A DNA stretch of 64,000 bases from Microbacterium excoecariae (GTDB taxonomy: Bacteria > Actinomycetota > Actinomycetes > Actinomycetales > Microbacteriaceae), in contig NZ_JAANCO010000001.1 of assembly GCF_011326725.1 (NCBI RefSeq), positions 1,773,115 through 1,837,114 of the forward strand. Direction: 5' to 3'. Below the pieces are notes generated by a model. That model saw only the letters and a list, made by a program, of their open reading frames with translations, was not told the origin of the DNA and ran no database searches. The position numbers and the translations under genes were made by a program. Numbering within the stretch: position 1 is the first letter of the stretch; each line of letters starts with the position of its first letter. Positions 34,516 to 45,307 of this stretch are shown piece by piece.

Positions 34516-34923
34516 TTACTCCGCTGCCGCGTCCGACGCCTCGGCGGGCGCCTCGTCGGCCGGGGCGGCCTTCTTCGCGACGGGCTTGACGACGGACTTC
34601 TTCGAGGAGTCGGCCTCGTAGGCCTTCTTCTCGTCGGCGACGCGGAGCGTGCTCACGGCGTCCTTGTCGCCCTGGAACGTGCCCCAGTCGCCGGTGATCT
34701 TCAGAATGGCGCGGACCTGGTCGGTCGGCTGCGCGCCGACGGACAGCCAGTACTGCGCGCGCTCCGAGTCAACCTCGATGAACGAGGGCTCCTCGGTCGG
34801 GTGGTACTTGCCGATCTCCTCGATCACGCGACCGTCGCGCTTAGTGCGCGAGTCGGCGACGACGATGCGGTAGTAAGGGGCACGGATCTTGCCCAGGCGC
34901 TTGAGACGGATCTTGACAGCCAC
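34516..34923 (-). CDS. rpsP: 30S ribosomal protein S16
   Basis: 135 residues: the S16 core ([54 protein letters not shown]) covers about 1-85, followed by a long Ala/Lys/Glu extension (about 95-135) typical of actinobacteria and possibly flexible. The start is a GTG at 34923 with the ribosome site AGGAG 6 nt before it. First gene of the rpsP-khpA-rimM-lnt operon; ffh is not adjacent, being 10 kb away. Confidence 0.95.
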   Translation of the reverse strand: MAVKIRLKRLGKIRAPYYRIVVADSRTKRDGRVIEEIGKYHPTEEPSFIEVDSERAQYWLSVGAQPTDQVRAILKITGDWGTFQGDKDAVSTLRVADEKKAYEADSSKKSVVKPVAKKAAPADEAPAEASDAAAE

Positions 34924-35129
34924 GATTCTCCTGTGGTGTTGACAGAGATGAACGAACCAGTCGCCCTGCGCGTGGGGTGATGCACGCTGGCGGAAGCTCA
35001 AAGGGTGGATCGCGACGCCGGATAGAGGGTCGAGCGCGCGCTCCAGCGATCTATTCTGCCAGATCCTGTCGGAGAGCGCGAACCTGGAGCACCGCGCGTC
35101 GCGGCCCTCGAGTTGCAATTCCGGTTGAT

Positions 35130-35148
35130 TTAGGTAAGCCTTTCCTCG
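35130..35148 (+). promoter_or_regulatory. DtxR/IdeR-type iron box
   Basis: TTAGGTAAGCCTTTCCTCG agrees at about 13 of 19 positions with the DtxR consensus TTAGGTTAGGCTAACCTAA, with both conserved ends TTAGGT and CCT. It lies 40 nt before the start of the iron-uptake operon, the position expected for repression by iron. Confidence 0.65.
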
Positions 35149-35186
35149 GTCGAATCCCCGGCCGACCCCCTGTCGAAAGGCATGCC

Positions 35187-36206
35187 ATGTCCGTACGCCC
35201 CCTTCTCGCCACCGCGGCTCTCGCGACGACGGGCCTAGTTCTCGCGTCGTGCGCCTCGGGCTCCGATGACGCGGCCGCGCCGGCGGACGCGCCCGGCGAC
35301 GCGATCGTGATCGAGCACGCGCTCGGCGAGACGACGATCGAGGGGACGCCGGAGCGCGTCGCGGCGATCGGCTGGGGCAACCACGACGTCGCGCTCGCCC
35401 TCGGCGTGGCGCCGGTCGGCGTCGACGACCAGACCTGGTCGGCCGACGGCAGCGACGGCCTCGGCCTCTACGAGTGGTCGCTCGACGCGTACGCCGAGCT
35501 GGGCGCCGACGAGCCCGTCATCTTCGACACGACCGACGGCATCGACTTCGAGGCGATCGCGGACTCGGCACCCGACGTCATCCTCGCCGCGCAGTCCGGC
35601 CTCACGGAGGAGGACTACGCCACCCTGACGGAGATCGCGCCGACCGTGGCGTACCCCGACATCCCCTGGTACACGCCGTGGCGCGACGCAGCCACCCTCG
35701 ACGCCGCCGCGCTCGGCATGGCGGAGGAGGGCGAGCAGCTCGTCGCCGACGTCGACCAGCAGATCGCCGACGCCACGGCCGACTCGGACTTCGCCGGCAA
35801 GACCGCGGCCTTCTTCTACATGTCCGCCGCGGACCTCTCGACCGTGTCGGTCTACGCCGAGGGCGACTCGCGGACCGCGTTCCTCGGGGACCTCGGTTTC
35901 GACTTCCCGGAGATCGCGGTCGCCGCGGGCGAGGACGGCGCGTTCTACGCCGACATCAGCGCGGAGAACGCGGACCAGCTCGACGATGTCGACGTCATCG
36001 TGACCTACGGCGACGACGCCCTCCTCGACGCGTTGCAGAGCGACGAGCTGTGGAGCACGGTGCCCGCCGTCCAGAACGGCGCCGTCGTCGTGGTCGGCGA
36101 CGGGAACGCGACCTCCAGCGCCGTGTCGCCCTCCGTCCTGTCGATCCCGTGGGTGCTGGACGACTACGTCGCGATGCTCGACGAGGCTGTCGCGGCCTCC
36201 GAGTGA
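35187..36206 (+). CDS. Iron-siderophore ABC transporter substrate-binding lipoprotein
   Basis: A 339-residue FecB/FepB-type binding protein. The signal peptide ends in the lipobox LASC with Cys22, so it is anchored to the membrane. The body has the two lobes of class III binding proteins: [23 protein letters not shown] near the start and [14 protein letters not shown] with a long linking helix, as usual for siderophore receptors. First gene of a five-gene operon behind a DtxR-type box. Stop overlaps the GTG of the next gene (GTGA). Siderophore identity unknown. Confidence 0.92.
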   Translation: MSVRPLLATAALATTGLVLASCASGSDDAAAPADAPGDAIVIEHALGETTIEGTPERVAAIGWGNHDVALALGVAPVGVDDQTWSADGSDGLGLYEWSLDAYAELGADEPVIFDTTDGIDFEAIADSAPDVILAAQSGLTEEDYATLTEIAPTVAYPDIPWYTPWRDAATLDAAALGMAEEGEQLVADVDQQIADATADSDFAGKTAAFFYMSAADLSTVSVYAEGDSRTAFLGDLGFDFPEIAVAAGEDGAFYADISAENADQLDDVDVIVTYGDDALLDALQSDELWSTVPAVQNGAVVVVGDGNATSSAVSPSVLSIPWVLDDYVAMLDEAVAASE

Positions 36207-37255
36207 CCCGCATCGCCCCATCCCGCCGCGCGGCCGCCCCTCGGGCGGCCGCGCGGCGGCGCTCCCTGCTCGTCGGGGCCTCGATCCTCGCGGTGACCCT
36301 GGCGATCGCCGCGTCGCTCGCGTTTGGCTCGCGGTCCGTGACGTTGTCGGAGGTCGCGGATGGGCTCGGATCCTTCCTCCGGGGGGAGGTTCCGGGCGAG
36401 ATCGGCGCGATCGCGGTCTTCGAGCGGATCCCCCGCACGGTCCTCGCGCTCGTCGCGGGCGCCGCGCTCGCGATGTCCGGGGCGCTCATGCAGGCGATCA
36501 CGCGCAACCCCGTCGCGGACCCCGGGATCCTCGGCGTCAACACGGGCGCCGCGCTGTTCGTCGTCTGCGGCATCGCGTTTCTCGGCATCTCCAGCGTCTT
36601 CGAGTACCTCGGCCTCGCGCTCGCCGGGGCCGCGCTCGCGGCCGTCTTCGTGTACGCGGTCGGATCGGTCGGGGCCGGCGGCGCCACGCCGATCAAGCTC
36701 GCGCTCGCCGGCGCCGCGACGACCGCCGCGCTGTCCTCGCTCGTCAGCGCCGTGCTCCTGCCCCGCGCTCAGGCCATGAACGAATTCCGCTACTGGCAGG
36801 TGGGCGGCGTCGGCGGCGCCGAGTGGGACACGCTCGGGACGGTCGCCCCGCTCCTGGCGATCGCCGCCGTCGCCGGCGTCGCCGCCACCCCCGCGCTCAA
36901 CGCGCTCGCGCTCGGCGACGAGGTCGCGTCCGGCCTCGGCGTGAGCGTCGGGCGCACGCGCCTGATCGCGGCGGCGGCCGGCGTCGCGCTGTGCGGCGCC
37001 GTGACGGCGCTCGCGGGCCCCATCGCCTTCGTGGGGCTCATGGTGCCCCACGCCGTCCGCCTCCTGTCCGGCCCCGACCAACGCTGGATACTCCCGCTCT
37101 CCGCGGTCGGCGGCGCCGTGCTCCTCACCCTCGCCGACACGATCGGGCGCGTCCTGGGCGCTCCGGGAGAGGTCGAGGCCGGCATTGTCACGGCGTTCCT
37201 CGGCGCGCCCGTCCTCGTCGTCATCGCGCGACGCACCCGGATGCGGGCGCTGTGA
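36203..37255 (+). CDS. FecCD-type siderophore ABC permease 1
   Basis: A 350-residue inner-membrane permease with about nine to ten helices. RIPRTVLALVAGAALAMSGALMQAITRNPVADPGILGVNTGAAL is the FecCD signature and contains the conserved NPVADPGILG loop; GPIAFVGLMVPHAVRLL is the C-terminal coupling region. It starts with GTG 36203 overlapping the binding protein stop. Pairs with the next permease. Confidence 0.92.
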   Translation: MTRIAPSRRAAAPRAAARRRSLLVGASILAVTLAIAASLAFGSRSVTLSEVADGLGSFLRGEVPGEIGAIAVFERIPRTVLALVAGAALAMSGALMQAITRNPVADPGILGVNTGAALFVVCGIAFLGISSVFEYLGLALAGAALAAVFVYAVGSVGAGGATPIKLALAGAATTAALSSLVSAVLLPRAQAMNEFRYWQVGGVGGAEWDTLGTVAPLLAIAAVAGVAATPALNALALGDEVASGLGVSVGRTRLIAAAAGVALCGAVTALAGPIAFVGLMVPHAVRLLSGPDQRWILPLSAVGGAVLLTLADTIGRVLGAPGEVEAGIVTAFLGAPVLVVIARRTRMRAL

Positions 37256-38301
37256 TGGCCGCCGTCGTGATGAGTTCGCCGCGCGAGGCGCTGCTCGCCG
37301 GGCGCCGGCGGCGTCACCGCCGGCGCCTCGCCGGGATCGCGATCCTCGCCGTCGTCGTCGCCGCTCTCGTCGTCGCCATGCTGCTGCTCGGCCAAACGCT
37401 CTACCCGATCTCGGACGTGTGGGCGGTTCTCCGCGGCGAGCAGGTGCCCGGCGCGAGCTTCACCGTCGGCAGTCTGAGACTCCCCCGCGCTCTCACGGGC
37501 CTGCTCGCGGGCCTCGCCTTTGGCGTGGCCGGATCCACCTTCCAGACGCTCCTGCGCAACCCCCTCGCGAGCCCCGACGTCATCGGCATTACCTCGGGCG
37601 CGAGCGTGGCGGCCATCGTCGCCCTCGTGGTCCTGCACCTCTCGACGGGCGCCGCGATGATCCTCGCGCTCGTGTTCGGCGTGGCCACCGCGGCGGTCAT
37701 CGCGCTCGCGGCGCGCGGGGGCGAATCGACGGGAGGTCGCCTCATCCTCATCGGGATCGGGGTGGGCGCGATGCTCGACGCCGTCGTCTCCTTCGTCATC
37801 CAGAAGGCGGCCGAATGGGACGTGGCCGTGGCGATGCGGTGGCTCACGGGAAGCCTCAACGGCTCGCGCATGGAGGACGTCTGGCCGCTCGCGGTCGCGG
37901 TGGTGGTTCTCGTCCCTGTCGCCGCGCTCCTGGCGCGCGACCTGTCCGCGCTCGAGCTCGGCGACGCCTCCGCAATCGCGCTCGGCGTGCGCGTCGATCG
38001 TGCGCGCATCGGCCTTGTCATCGTCGCGGTCGCGCTCGCGTGCTTCGCGACGGCCACGACCGGCCCCATCGCCTTCGTCGCGTTCCTCGCGGGCCCGATC
38101 GCGCGGCGCATCGTCGGCGCGAGCGGATCGCTCGTCATCCCGTCGGCGCTCGTGGGCGCCGCCCTCGTGCTGGCCGCCGATCTGCTCGGCCAGTTCGCGT
38201 TCGACACCTCGTTCCCCGTGGGCGTCATCACGGGCATCGTGGGAGCGCCCTACCTTCTGTTTCTCCTCGTCCGCACCAGCCGCCTCGGAGGCTCCTCATG
38301 A
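37255..38301 (+). CDS. FecCD-type siderophore ABC permease 2
   Basis: A 348-residue FecCD permease with the pattern RLPRALTGLLAGLAFGVAGSTFQTLLRNPLASPDVIGI and the C-terminal GPIAFVAFLAGPIARRIVG. It begins at ATG 37255, sharing one base with the stop of permease 1, and ends overlapping the ATPase gene. Basic residues fill the first 25 positions. Forms a heterodimer with permease 1 by analogy with FepDG. Confidence 0.92.
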   Translation: MAAVVMSSPREALLAGRRRRHRRRLAGIAILAVVVAALVVAMLLLGQTLYPISDVWAVLRGEQVPGASFTVGSLRLPRALTGLLAGLAFGVAGSTFQTLLRNPLASPDVIGITSGASVAAIVALVVLHLSTGAAMILALVFGVATAAVIALAARGGESTGGRLILIGIGVGAMLDAVVSFVIQKAAEWDVAVAMRWLTGSLNGSRMEDVWPLAVAVVVLVPVAALLARDLSALELGDASAIALGVRVDRARIGLVIVAVALACFATATTGPIAFVAFLAGPIARRIVGASGSLVIPSALVGAALVLAADLLGQFAFDTSFPVGVITGIVGAPYLLFLLVRTSRLGGSS

Positions 38302-39125
38302 CCACGCACCACAGCCTGGAAGCGCACGCCCTGCGCGCGGGCTACGGCGGCCGCGTCGTCGTCGACGGCGTCGACCTGTCGCTCCCGCCCGGACAGATCA
38401 GCGTCATCGTCGGCGCGAACGCGTGTGGCAAGTCGACCCTGCTCAAGGCGCTCGCGCGGCTGCTCCCCGCCCGCGAGGGTCGCGTGCTCCTCGATGGCGC
38501 GCAGATCGATTCGATTCCCACCAAGCAGCTCGCGCAGTCTCTCGGCCTGCTCCCGCAGCAGCCCATCGCGCCCGAGGGGATCGCGGTCGCCGACCTCGTG
38601 GGCCGCGGACGGCACCCCCATCAGAAGCTGTTTCGCACCTGGTCCGGCGAGGACGAACGCGCCGTGACCGCCGCGCTCGAGTCGACCGGCATCGCCCACC
38701 TCGCCGACCGCTCGGTCGACGAGCTCTCCGGGGGGCAGCGGCAGCGGGTGTGGATCGCCATGGCCCTCGCGCAGGAGACGGACCTCCTCCTGCTCGACGA
38801 ACCCACGACCTTCCTCGACCTCACCCACCAGGTCGAGGTCCTCGACCTCCTCACCGACCTCAACCGCGAGCGCGGGACCACGATCGTCATGGTGCTGCAC
38901 GACATCAACCTCGCGGCCCGCTACGCCGACCACCTGTTCGCGATGCGCGCGGGCCGAATCCTCGCCAGCGGCGCGCCGGCGGACATCGTCGACGCAAACC
39001 TCATCCGCGACGTGTTCTCTCTCGACGCGCAGGTCATCGAGGATCCCGTCTCGGGCACGCCCCTCGTCCTCCCCCGCGGCCGCCACCACGTACGCGCCGC
39101 CGATCCCTCAGGAGCCACCGCATGA
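38298..39125 (+). CDS. Siderophore ABC transporter ATP-binding protein
   Basis: A 275-residue FepC-type ATPase: Walker A GANACGKST at 39-47, Q-loop LPQQPIAPEG, signature LSGGQRQRVW, Walker B LLLLDEPTT and the switch histidine in VLHDINLA. The C-terminal 40 residues extend beyond the core. ATGA overlaps with the previous stop and the next start show strict translational coupling in the operon. Confidence 0.93.
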   Translation: MTTHHSLEAHALRAGYGGRVVVDGVDLSLPPGQISVIVGANACGKSTLLKALARLLPAREGRVLLDGAQIDSIPTKQLAQSLGLLPQQPIAPEGIAVADLVGRGRHPHQKLFRTWSGEDERAVTAALESTGIAHLADRSVDELSGGQRQRVWIAMALAQETDLLLLDEPTTFLDLTHQVEVLDLLTDLNRERGTTIVMVLHDINLAARYADHLFAMRAGRILASGAPADIVDANLIRDVFSLDAQVIEDPVSGTPLVLPRGRHHVRAADPSGATA

Positions 39126-40045
39126 GCACCACCACCGTCACCGACACCCGCCCGATGCGCTTCTTCCGCACGCGGGTCGCACGCGTCGAGGCCCTGACGC
39201 CGAGCTTTCGGCGCATCACACTGACCGGCGACGACCTCGACGCGTACGGGGATCCGGGCTACGACCAGCGCGTGAAGGTCGTCTTCCCGACCCCCGCCCT
39301 CGCGATCGACGCGATGCCCACGCACGACGACTGGTACACCGCGTGGCGGGAGCTGCCGCCCGCCGCTCGCCCCCCGTTCCGGACCTACACGACCCGCGCC
39401 GTCCGCCCCGAGGCGCGCGAGGTCGACATCGACATGGTCGCGCACGAGGTCGACGGACCCGCCTCGGCGTGGATCGACAGGGCGCAGCCGGGCGACGAGC
39501 TCCTCGTCCTCGCGCCGACGGTCCACCACACGGGCGTGAGCCTCGGGATCGACTTCGTGCCGCCGGCCCGGACGGAGAACATCCTCCTCGTCGGCGACGA
39601 GACGGCCGCCCCTGCGATCGCCGCGATCCTCGAGCAGTTGCCGCGGGACGCGACGGGCGTCGTCGTGCTCGAGGTGCCCGACGACCGCGACGTCGCGTAC
39701 CTGCCGCCGCACCCGGGGTTCCGCGTGGCCGCCGCGGGCCGGGCCCCCGGCGCGCGGCATAGCCACCTCCTCGACGCGGTCGCGGCGCACGCCAGCGAGC
39801 TCTGCCCCGACGGCCGCGGCGCCGACGTCGAGGAGATCGACGTCGACGCCGACCTCCTCTGGGAGGTCCCCCGCACGGCCAAGGGCGGGGCCGCGCTCAA
39901 GAGCGCCCCGCTCTACGCCTGGGTGGCGGGCGAGGCGAGCGCGGTGAAGGAGATCCGCCGCCATCTCGTGCGCACCGTCGGCGTCGATCGCCGCGCCGTC
40001 GCCTTCATGGGCTATTGGCGCCTCGGCCGCTCGGAGAACGACTAG
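39122..40045 (+). CDS. Siderophore-interacting protein (FAD-containing ferric reductase)
   Basis: A 307-residue SIP-family flavoprotein that releases iron from imported ferric siderophores. RTYTTR at 87-92 is the FAD-binding motif; LLVGDETAAPAIAAILEQL binds the nicotinamide nucleotide and KSAPLYAWVAGEASAVKEIRRHL...YWRLG closes the domain, as usual in this family. Overlaps the ATPase gene by 4 bp, so uptake and release are coupled in one operon. Convergent with the sorC gene. Confidence 0.92.
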   Translation: MSTTTVTDTRPMRFFRTRVARVEALTPSFRRITLTGDDLDAYGDPGYDQRVKVVFPTPALAIDAMPTHDDWYTAWRELPPAARPPFRTYTTRAVRPEAREVDIDMVAHEVDGPASAWIDRAQPGDELLVLAPTVHHTGVSLGIDFVPPARTENILLVGDETAAPAIAAILEQLPRDATGVVVLEVPDDRDVAYLPPHPGFRVAAAGRAPGARHSHLLDAVAAHASELCPDGRGADVEEIDVDADLLWEVPRTAKGGAALKSAPLYAWVAGEASAVKEIRRHLVRTVGVDRRAVAFMGYWRLGRSEND

Positions 40046-40062
40046 GGCGGGGAAGACAGGCC

Positions 40063-41025
40063 TTAGGTCTCGAGGAGGCGCGTCGCGAGGTCCTCGTCCA
40101 GCACGACGTCCGTGACGTAACCCGCGCCGAGGGCGGCGCGCAGGCTCGGGAGCTTGTGCTCTCCCGCGGCGACGCAGACGCGCCGGGGTACCCGGGCGAG
40201 CCGGTCGAGCTCCGGCCCCGTCGCGCGCGCGTTGAGGACGATGTCGCGCCAGGATCCGTCGGCGCGATAGAACACGGTAGCGATGTCGCCGACCGCCCTG
40301 TCCTCCGCGAGGCTGCGATAGTCCGAGCGCTCGAGGTAGCCGCCGACGTAGACGTGGCTCGGGACGTCGGCGGCGGGCGAGCCGACGCTGAAGACCACCA
40401 CGTCCATGCGCGCCTGCATGTTGAGCACGCGCCGCGTCATGCGCTCGCGCCACATCGCGTCGCGCGTCGCGGGGTCGTCGAAAAACGCGGGCACGGGGAA
40501 CCGCTGCACGGTCGCAGCAAACGCCGCGCCGAACCTCTCAAGGATCTCGCTCGAGTACTCCACACCGGTCGAGTGCGTGTTCCCGGCCCCGTTGAGCTGC
40601 ACGATCGTCGTTCCGCGGGTCGGCTTGAGCGGGAGGTGTCTGCTCACGACGCTGAGGGTCGACCCCCACGCGACCCCGACGATCATGTTCGATTCGACGA
40701 ACTGTGACAGCACGCGGGCCGAGGTCATCGATACGCGCTCGAGGCGGTCCGCCTCGCTCACGCCCCGCGGGACCGGCACGACGTGCGCGGCGGCGCCGAA
40801 ACGATCGTGCAGGCGCTGCTCGAGGTGACCGTCGAGCGCGAGCGGCGAGGCGATGCGGATGTCCACGATGCCGGTCTCTCGGGCGTGCGCGAGCAGCCGC
40901 GAGACCGAGGACCGCGACACGCGCATCTCCCGCGCGATCGCCTCCATCGTGCGGTCCTGCAGGTAGTACAGCTGGGCGGCCGTGAGCGCCTGCTCGGTGC
41001 GCGACGGCGACGGATTATTCGTCAT
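40063..41025 (-). CDS. SorC-family sugar-binding transcriptional regulator
   Basis: A 320-residue regulator: N-terminal helix-turn-helix (RTMEAIAREMRVSRSSVSRLLA at about 25-47) and the SorC/DeoR-like effector-binding domain (from about 65), with GVAWGSTLSVV, the GGYLERSDYRSL tract and YVTDVVLDEDLA at the end. Effectors of this family are usually sugar phosphates. It is divergent from glpD; the promoter region holds a palindrome TGCACATATGTGCA, so control of the glycerol genes, with glycerol-3-phosphate as a possible ligand, is a reasonable inference. RBS GGAGGGG precedes ATG 41025. Confidence 0.88.
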   Translation of the reverse strand: MTNNPSPSRTEQALTAAQLYYLQDRTMEAIAREMRVSRSSVSRLLAHARETGIVDIRIASPLALDGHLEQRLHDRFGAAAHVVPVPRGVSEADRLERVSMTSARVLSQFVESNMIVGVAWGSTLSVVSRHLPLKPTRGTTIVQLNGAGNTHSTGVEYSSEILERFGAAFAATVQRFPVPAFFDDPATRDAMWRERMTRRVLNMQARMDVVVFSVGSPAADVPSHVYVGGYLERSDYRSLAEDRAVGDIATVFYRADGSWRDIVLNARATGPELDRLARVPRRVCVAAGEHKLPSLRAALGAGYVTDVVLDEDLATRLLET

Positions 41026-41058
41026 GAGCGGCCCCTCCCGGCACGCGACACCCCGAAG

Positions 41059-41072
41059 TGCACATATGTGCA
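41059..41072. promoter_or_regulatory. Palindromic operator in the sorC-glpD gap
   Basis: TGCACATATGTGCA, a perfect 14-bp palindrome, 34 nt from the regulator start and 64 nt before glpD. Short AT-rich core within a very GC-rich background; the obvious binding site for the SorC-type protein. Confidence 0.65.
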
Positions 41073-41135
41073 GCCGAGTTGCTCGTTCGTTCTCTGGAAG
41101 ATCAGGCTAGAGGAACCCGCTGGAAAGGTTGTGTC

Positions 41136-42833
41136 ATGTCACGCGTCGCTTCGTCCCCCGAACGCCCCTCCGTCCGCGCCGTGCGCGAGGCCGGGCGAGC
41201 CTCCGTCGTCGTCGTCGGCGGCGGCATCAACGGGATCTCCACCTTCCGCGACCTGGCACTGCAGGGCGTGGACGTCGTCCTCGTGGAGCGCGGCGACTTC
41301 GCCTCGGGGGCCTCGTCGGCGTCGAGCCACATGGTGCACGGCGGGATCCGCTATCTCGAGAACGGCGAGTTCCGCCTCGTCAAGGAGTCGGTTCAGGAGC
41401 GCAATCGCCTCCTGAAGCTCGCGCCGCACTTCGTCAAGCCGCTCGAGACGACCATCCCGATCTACTCGACCTTCTCCGGAATCCTGTCCGCGCCGCTGCG
41501 CTTCCTCACGCACCGCTCGGGCAAGCCGCAGGAGCGCGGCGCCGCGCTCATCAAGCTCGGCCTCATGATCTACGACACCTTCTCGCGCGACGGCGGGAGC
41601 GTGCCCCGACACCGCTTCCTGCGGCGCGAGCGTGCCCTGTCGGAGCTCCCCCGGCTCGACGACAAGATCGCCTACACGGCGACCTACTTCGACGCCTCCA
41701 TGCACGACCCCGAGCGCCTCGCGCTCGACGTCCTGCTCGACGGCGTGCGCGCCCACGACGGCGCCCGCGCGCTGAACTACGTCGAGGCCGTCGGCCGGAC
41801 GCCCCGCGGCGTCACGGTGCGCGACCGCGAGACCGGGACGACCTTCGACATCGAGGCGGACGTCGTCGTCAACGCCTCCGGCCCCTGGACCGACCTCACG
41901 AACGAGGCGTTCGGCACGCCCACCCGCTATATGGGCGGGACGAAGGGCTCGCACATCGTGCTCGACCACCCCGAGCTGCTCGCCGCGACGCGCGGGCGCG
42001 AGATCTTCTTCGAGCACTCCGACGGCCGCATCGTCCTGATTTACCCGCTGAAGGGGCGCGTCCTCGTCGGCACAACCGACATCGATGCGGATCCGGCCGA
42101 GCCCGCCGTGTGCACGGAGGAGGAGGTCGACTACTTCTTCGACCTCATCCGCCACGTCTTCCCGACGATCGCCGTCGAGCGTTCGCAGATCGTGTATCGC
42201 TTCTCCGGGATCCGCCCCCTGCCCCGTCACGAGGACACGGCGCCCGGCTTCGTCTCGCGCGACTACCGCGTTGAGGTCGACGATTCCGGCGCGGTGCCGT
42301 TCCTCAGCCTGGTCGGCGGAAAGTGGACGACCTTCCGCGCCCTCGGCGAGACGCTCGCGACGCGCGTGCTCGGGCTGCTCGGGCGCGAGCGCGGCGTCGA
42401 CACGACGGAGGTGCCGATCGGCGGCGGGCGCGAGTTCCCGACGACGGACGCCGAACGCGACGCGTGGGTGGAGCGCCACCTGCCCGGCGCCGGCGACCGC
42501 GCCGCGCGCCTGCTCGCGCGCTACGGCACGCGCGCGGCCGATGTCTGGGGCTTCGTCTCGGAGGGCGAGGACGCCCCGCTCGCGGATGGCGACATCTCGA
42601 CCCGCGAGCTCGAGTGGATGGTCCGCGAGGAGCACGTGGTCCACCTCACGGACGTCGTGCTCCGCCGCACCAGCCTCGCGTTCACGGGTCACGCCTCGGA
42701 CGACGCGCTGACGGGCATCGCCGGCGCCCTCGCCGACCTCCTCGGCTGGGACGCGCTCACGCGCGACGCCGAGGTCGACGAGGTGCATCAGCACGTCGCG
42801 CAGCGCGACGGCCGCGGTCGCGTCAGCGCCTAA
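41136..42833 (+). CDS. glpD: Glycerol-3-phosphate dehydrogenase (FAD)
   Basis: Oxidises glycerol-3-phosphate to dihydroxyacetone phosphate at the membrane, passing electrons to quinone. 565 residues. FAD site VVVVGGGINGISTFRDLALQG at 24-44, then ERGDFASGASSASSHMVHGGIRYL with the substrate-binding positions, and GKWTTFRALGETL followed by the C-terminal cap. RBS GGAAAGG is 8 nt before ATG 41136. First gene of the glpD-glpF-glpK cluster, with 110 bp and 32 bp gaps. Confidence 0.94.
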   Translation: MSRVASSPERPSVRAVREAGRASVVVVGGGINGISTFRDLALQGVDVVLVERGDFASGASSASSHMVHGGIRYLENGEFRLVKESVQERNRLLKLAPHFVKPLETTIPIYSTFSGILSAPLRFLTHRSGKPQERGAALIKLGLMIYDTFSRDGGSVPRHRFLRRERALSELPRLDDKIAYTATYFDASMHDPERLALDVLLDGVRAHDGARALNYVEAVGRTPRGVTVRDRETGTTFDIEADVVVNASGPWTDLTNEAFGTPTRYMGGTKGSHIVLDHPELLAATRGREIFFEHSDGRIVLIYPLKGRVLVGTTDIDADPAEPAVCTEEEVDYFFDLIRHVFPTIAVERSQIVYRFSGIRPLPRHEDTAPGFVSRDYRVEVDDSGAVPFLSLVGGKWTTFRALGETLATRVLGLLGRERGVDTTEVPIGGGREFPTTDAERDAWVERHLPGAGDRAARLLARYGTRAADVWGFVSEGEDAPLADGDISTRELEWMVREEHVVHLTDVVLRRTSLAFTGHASDDALTGIAGALADLLGWDALTRDAEVDEVHQHVAQRDGRGRVSA

Positions 42834-42943
42834 GACGCGCGCGGCCGCGGCGCGGCGCCCCCGCGGGGGCGCGAACGGCGGCGTTTCACCCATCCCCATC
42901 GGCGCGCCGACGTCTGGCGTGCCCGGAAGGTCAAAGAAGACAC

Positions 42944-43699
42944 ATGACAGAACTGGATCCCGGGCTGTACTTCCTCTCCGAATTCGTCGGGACGGCGATG
43001 CTCGTCCTCCTCGGATGCGGGGTCGTCGCCAACGTCGTGCTCGCGCAGACGAAGGGCTTCGCGGGAGGCACCCTCATGATCAACTGGGGATGGGGGCTCG
43101 GCGTGTTCGCCGGATTCCTCGTCTCCGCATACTCGGGCGCGGTCCTGAACCCCGCCGTCGGCCTCGGGCTCATGATCGCGGGAACGATCACGCCGTGGAT
43201 GTTCGCGCTCGCGACCGTCGCCGAGGTGCTCGGCGGTATCGTCGGAGCCGTGCTGTGCTGGGTCTCCTATAAGAAGCACTTCGACGCGGAGCCGGACGCC
43301 GCGAACAAGCTCGGCGTCTTCTCAACGGGTCCCGCCATTCGCGGCGCGGGCTTCAACCTCGTGACCGAGATCATCGCGACCTTCGTCCTCGTGTTCGTGA
43401 TCTTCGCGTTCGCGGACTATGGCGACATCTCCGTCGGCGTCCCGGGAGGCCTCGGGCCACTCACCGGCCTGCCCGTCGCCCTCCTCGTCGTCGGCATCGG
43501 CGCGTCGCTGGGCGGGCCCACGGGATACGCCATCAACCCGGCGCGCGACCTGGGCCCGCGCATCGCGCACGCCCTCCTCCCCATCGCCGGCAAGGGGTCG
43601 AGCGACTGGGGCTACGCCTGGATCCCCGTCGTGGGTCCGCTCGCCGGCGGCGCCCTCGCCGCCCTCGCGGCCCCGCTTCTGCTGGGCCTCGCCGCCTGA
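42944..43699 (+). CDS. glpF: Aquaglyceroporin / glycerol facilitator
   Basis: A 251-residue MIP channel with six helices and two half-helices carrying the NPA motifs: LNPAVG with Asn69 and [10 protein letters not shown] with Asn198. Asp202 after the second NPA marks the glycerol-conducting branch. Unusual is [10 protein letters not shown]: the highly conserved His before the first NPA is Val here (residue 67). ATG 42944 is preceded by GGAAGGTCAAAGAAG. Placed between glpD and glpK, it should feed glycerol to GlpK. The 110-bp gap before it holds an 18-bp GC palindrome (42855-42872). Confidence 0.93.
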   Translation: MTELDPGLYFLSEFVGTAMLVLLGCGVVANVVLAQTKGFAGGTLMINWGWGLGVFAGFLVSAYSGAVLNPAVGLGLMIAGTITPWMFALATVAEVLGGIVGAVLCWVSYKKHFDAEPDAANKLGVFSTGPAIRGAGFNLVTEIIATFVLVFVIFAFADYGDISVGVPGGLGPLTGLPVALLVVGIGASLGGPTGYAINPARDLGPRIAHALLPIAGKGSSDWGYAWIPVVGPLAGGALAALAAPLLLGLAA

Positions 43700-43731
43700 T
43701 ACCGTCACCAACCGCGTTCAAAGGAGAAACT

Positions 43732-45246
<1,515 letters not shown>

Positions 45247-45257
45247 TCGAGCCGAGA

Positions 45258-45299
45258 ACGACAGCGGGGCGGGGCCTGATGGCCCCGCCCCGCTGTCGT
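45258..45299. terminator. Bidirectional terminator between glpK and ffh
   Basis: A 19-bp stem ACGACAGCGGGGCGGGGCC with its complement around the loop TGAT, between the convergent stops. Confidence 0.85.
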
Positions 45300-45307
45300 G
45301 CGCGTCG

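Noticed and set aside
42855..42872. GC-only palindrome GCGCCCCCGCGGGGGCGC before glpF as an operator or terminator
   Set aside because: Such palindromes are expected by chance in this composition; there is no spacing or repeat support.
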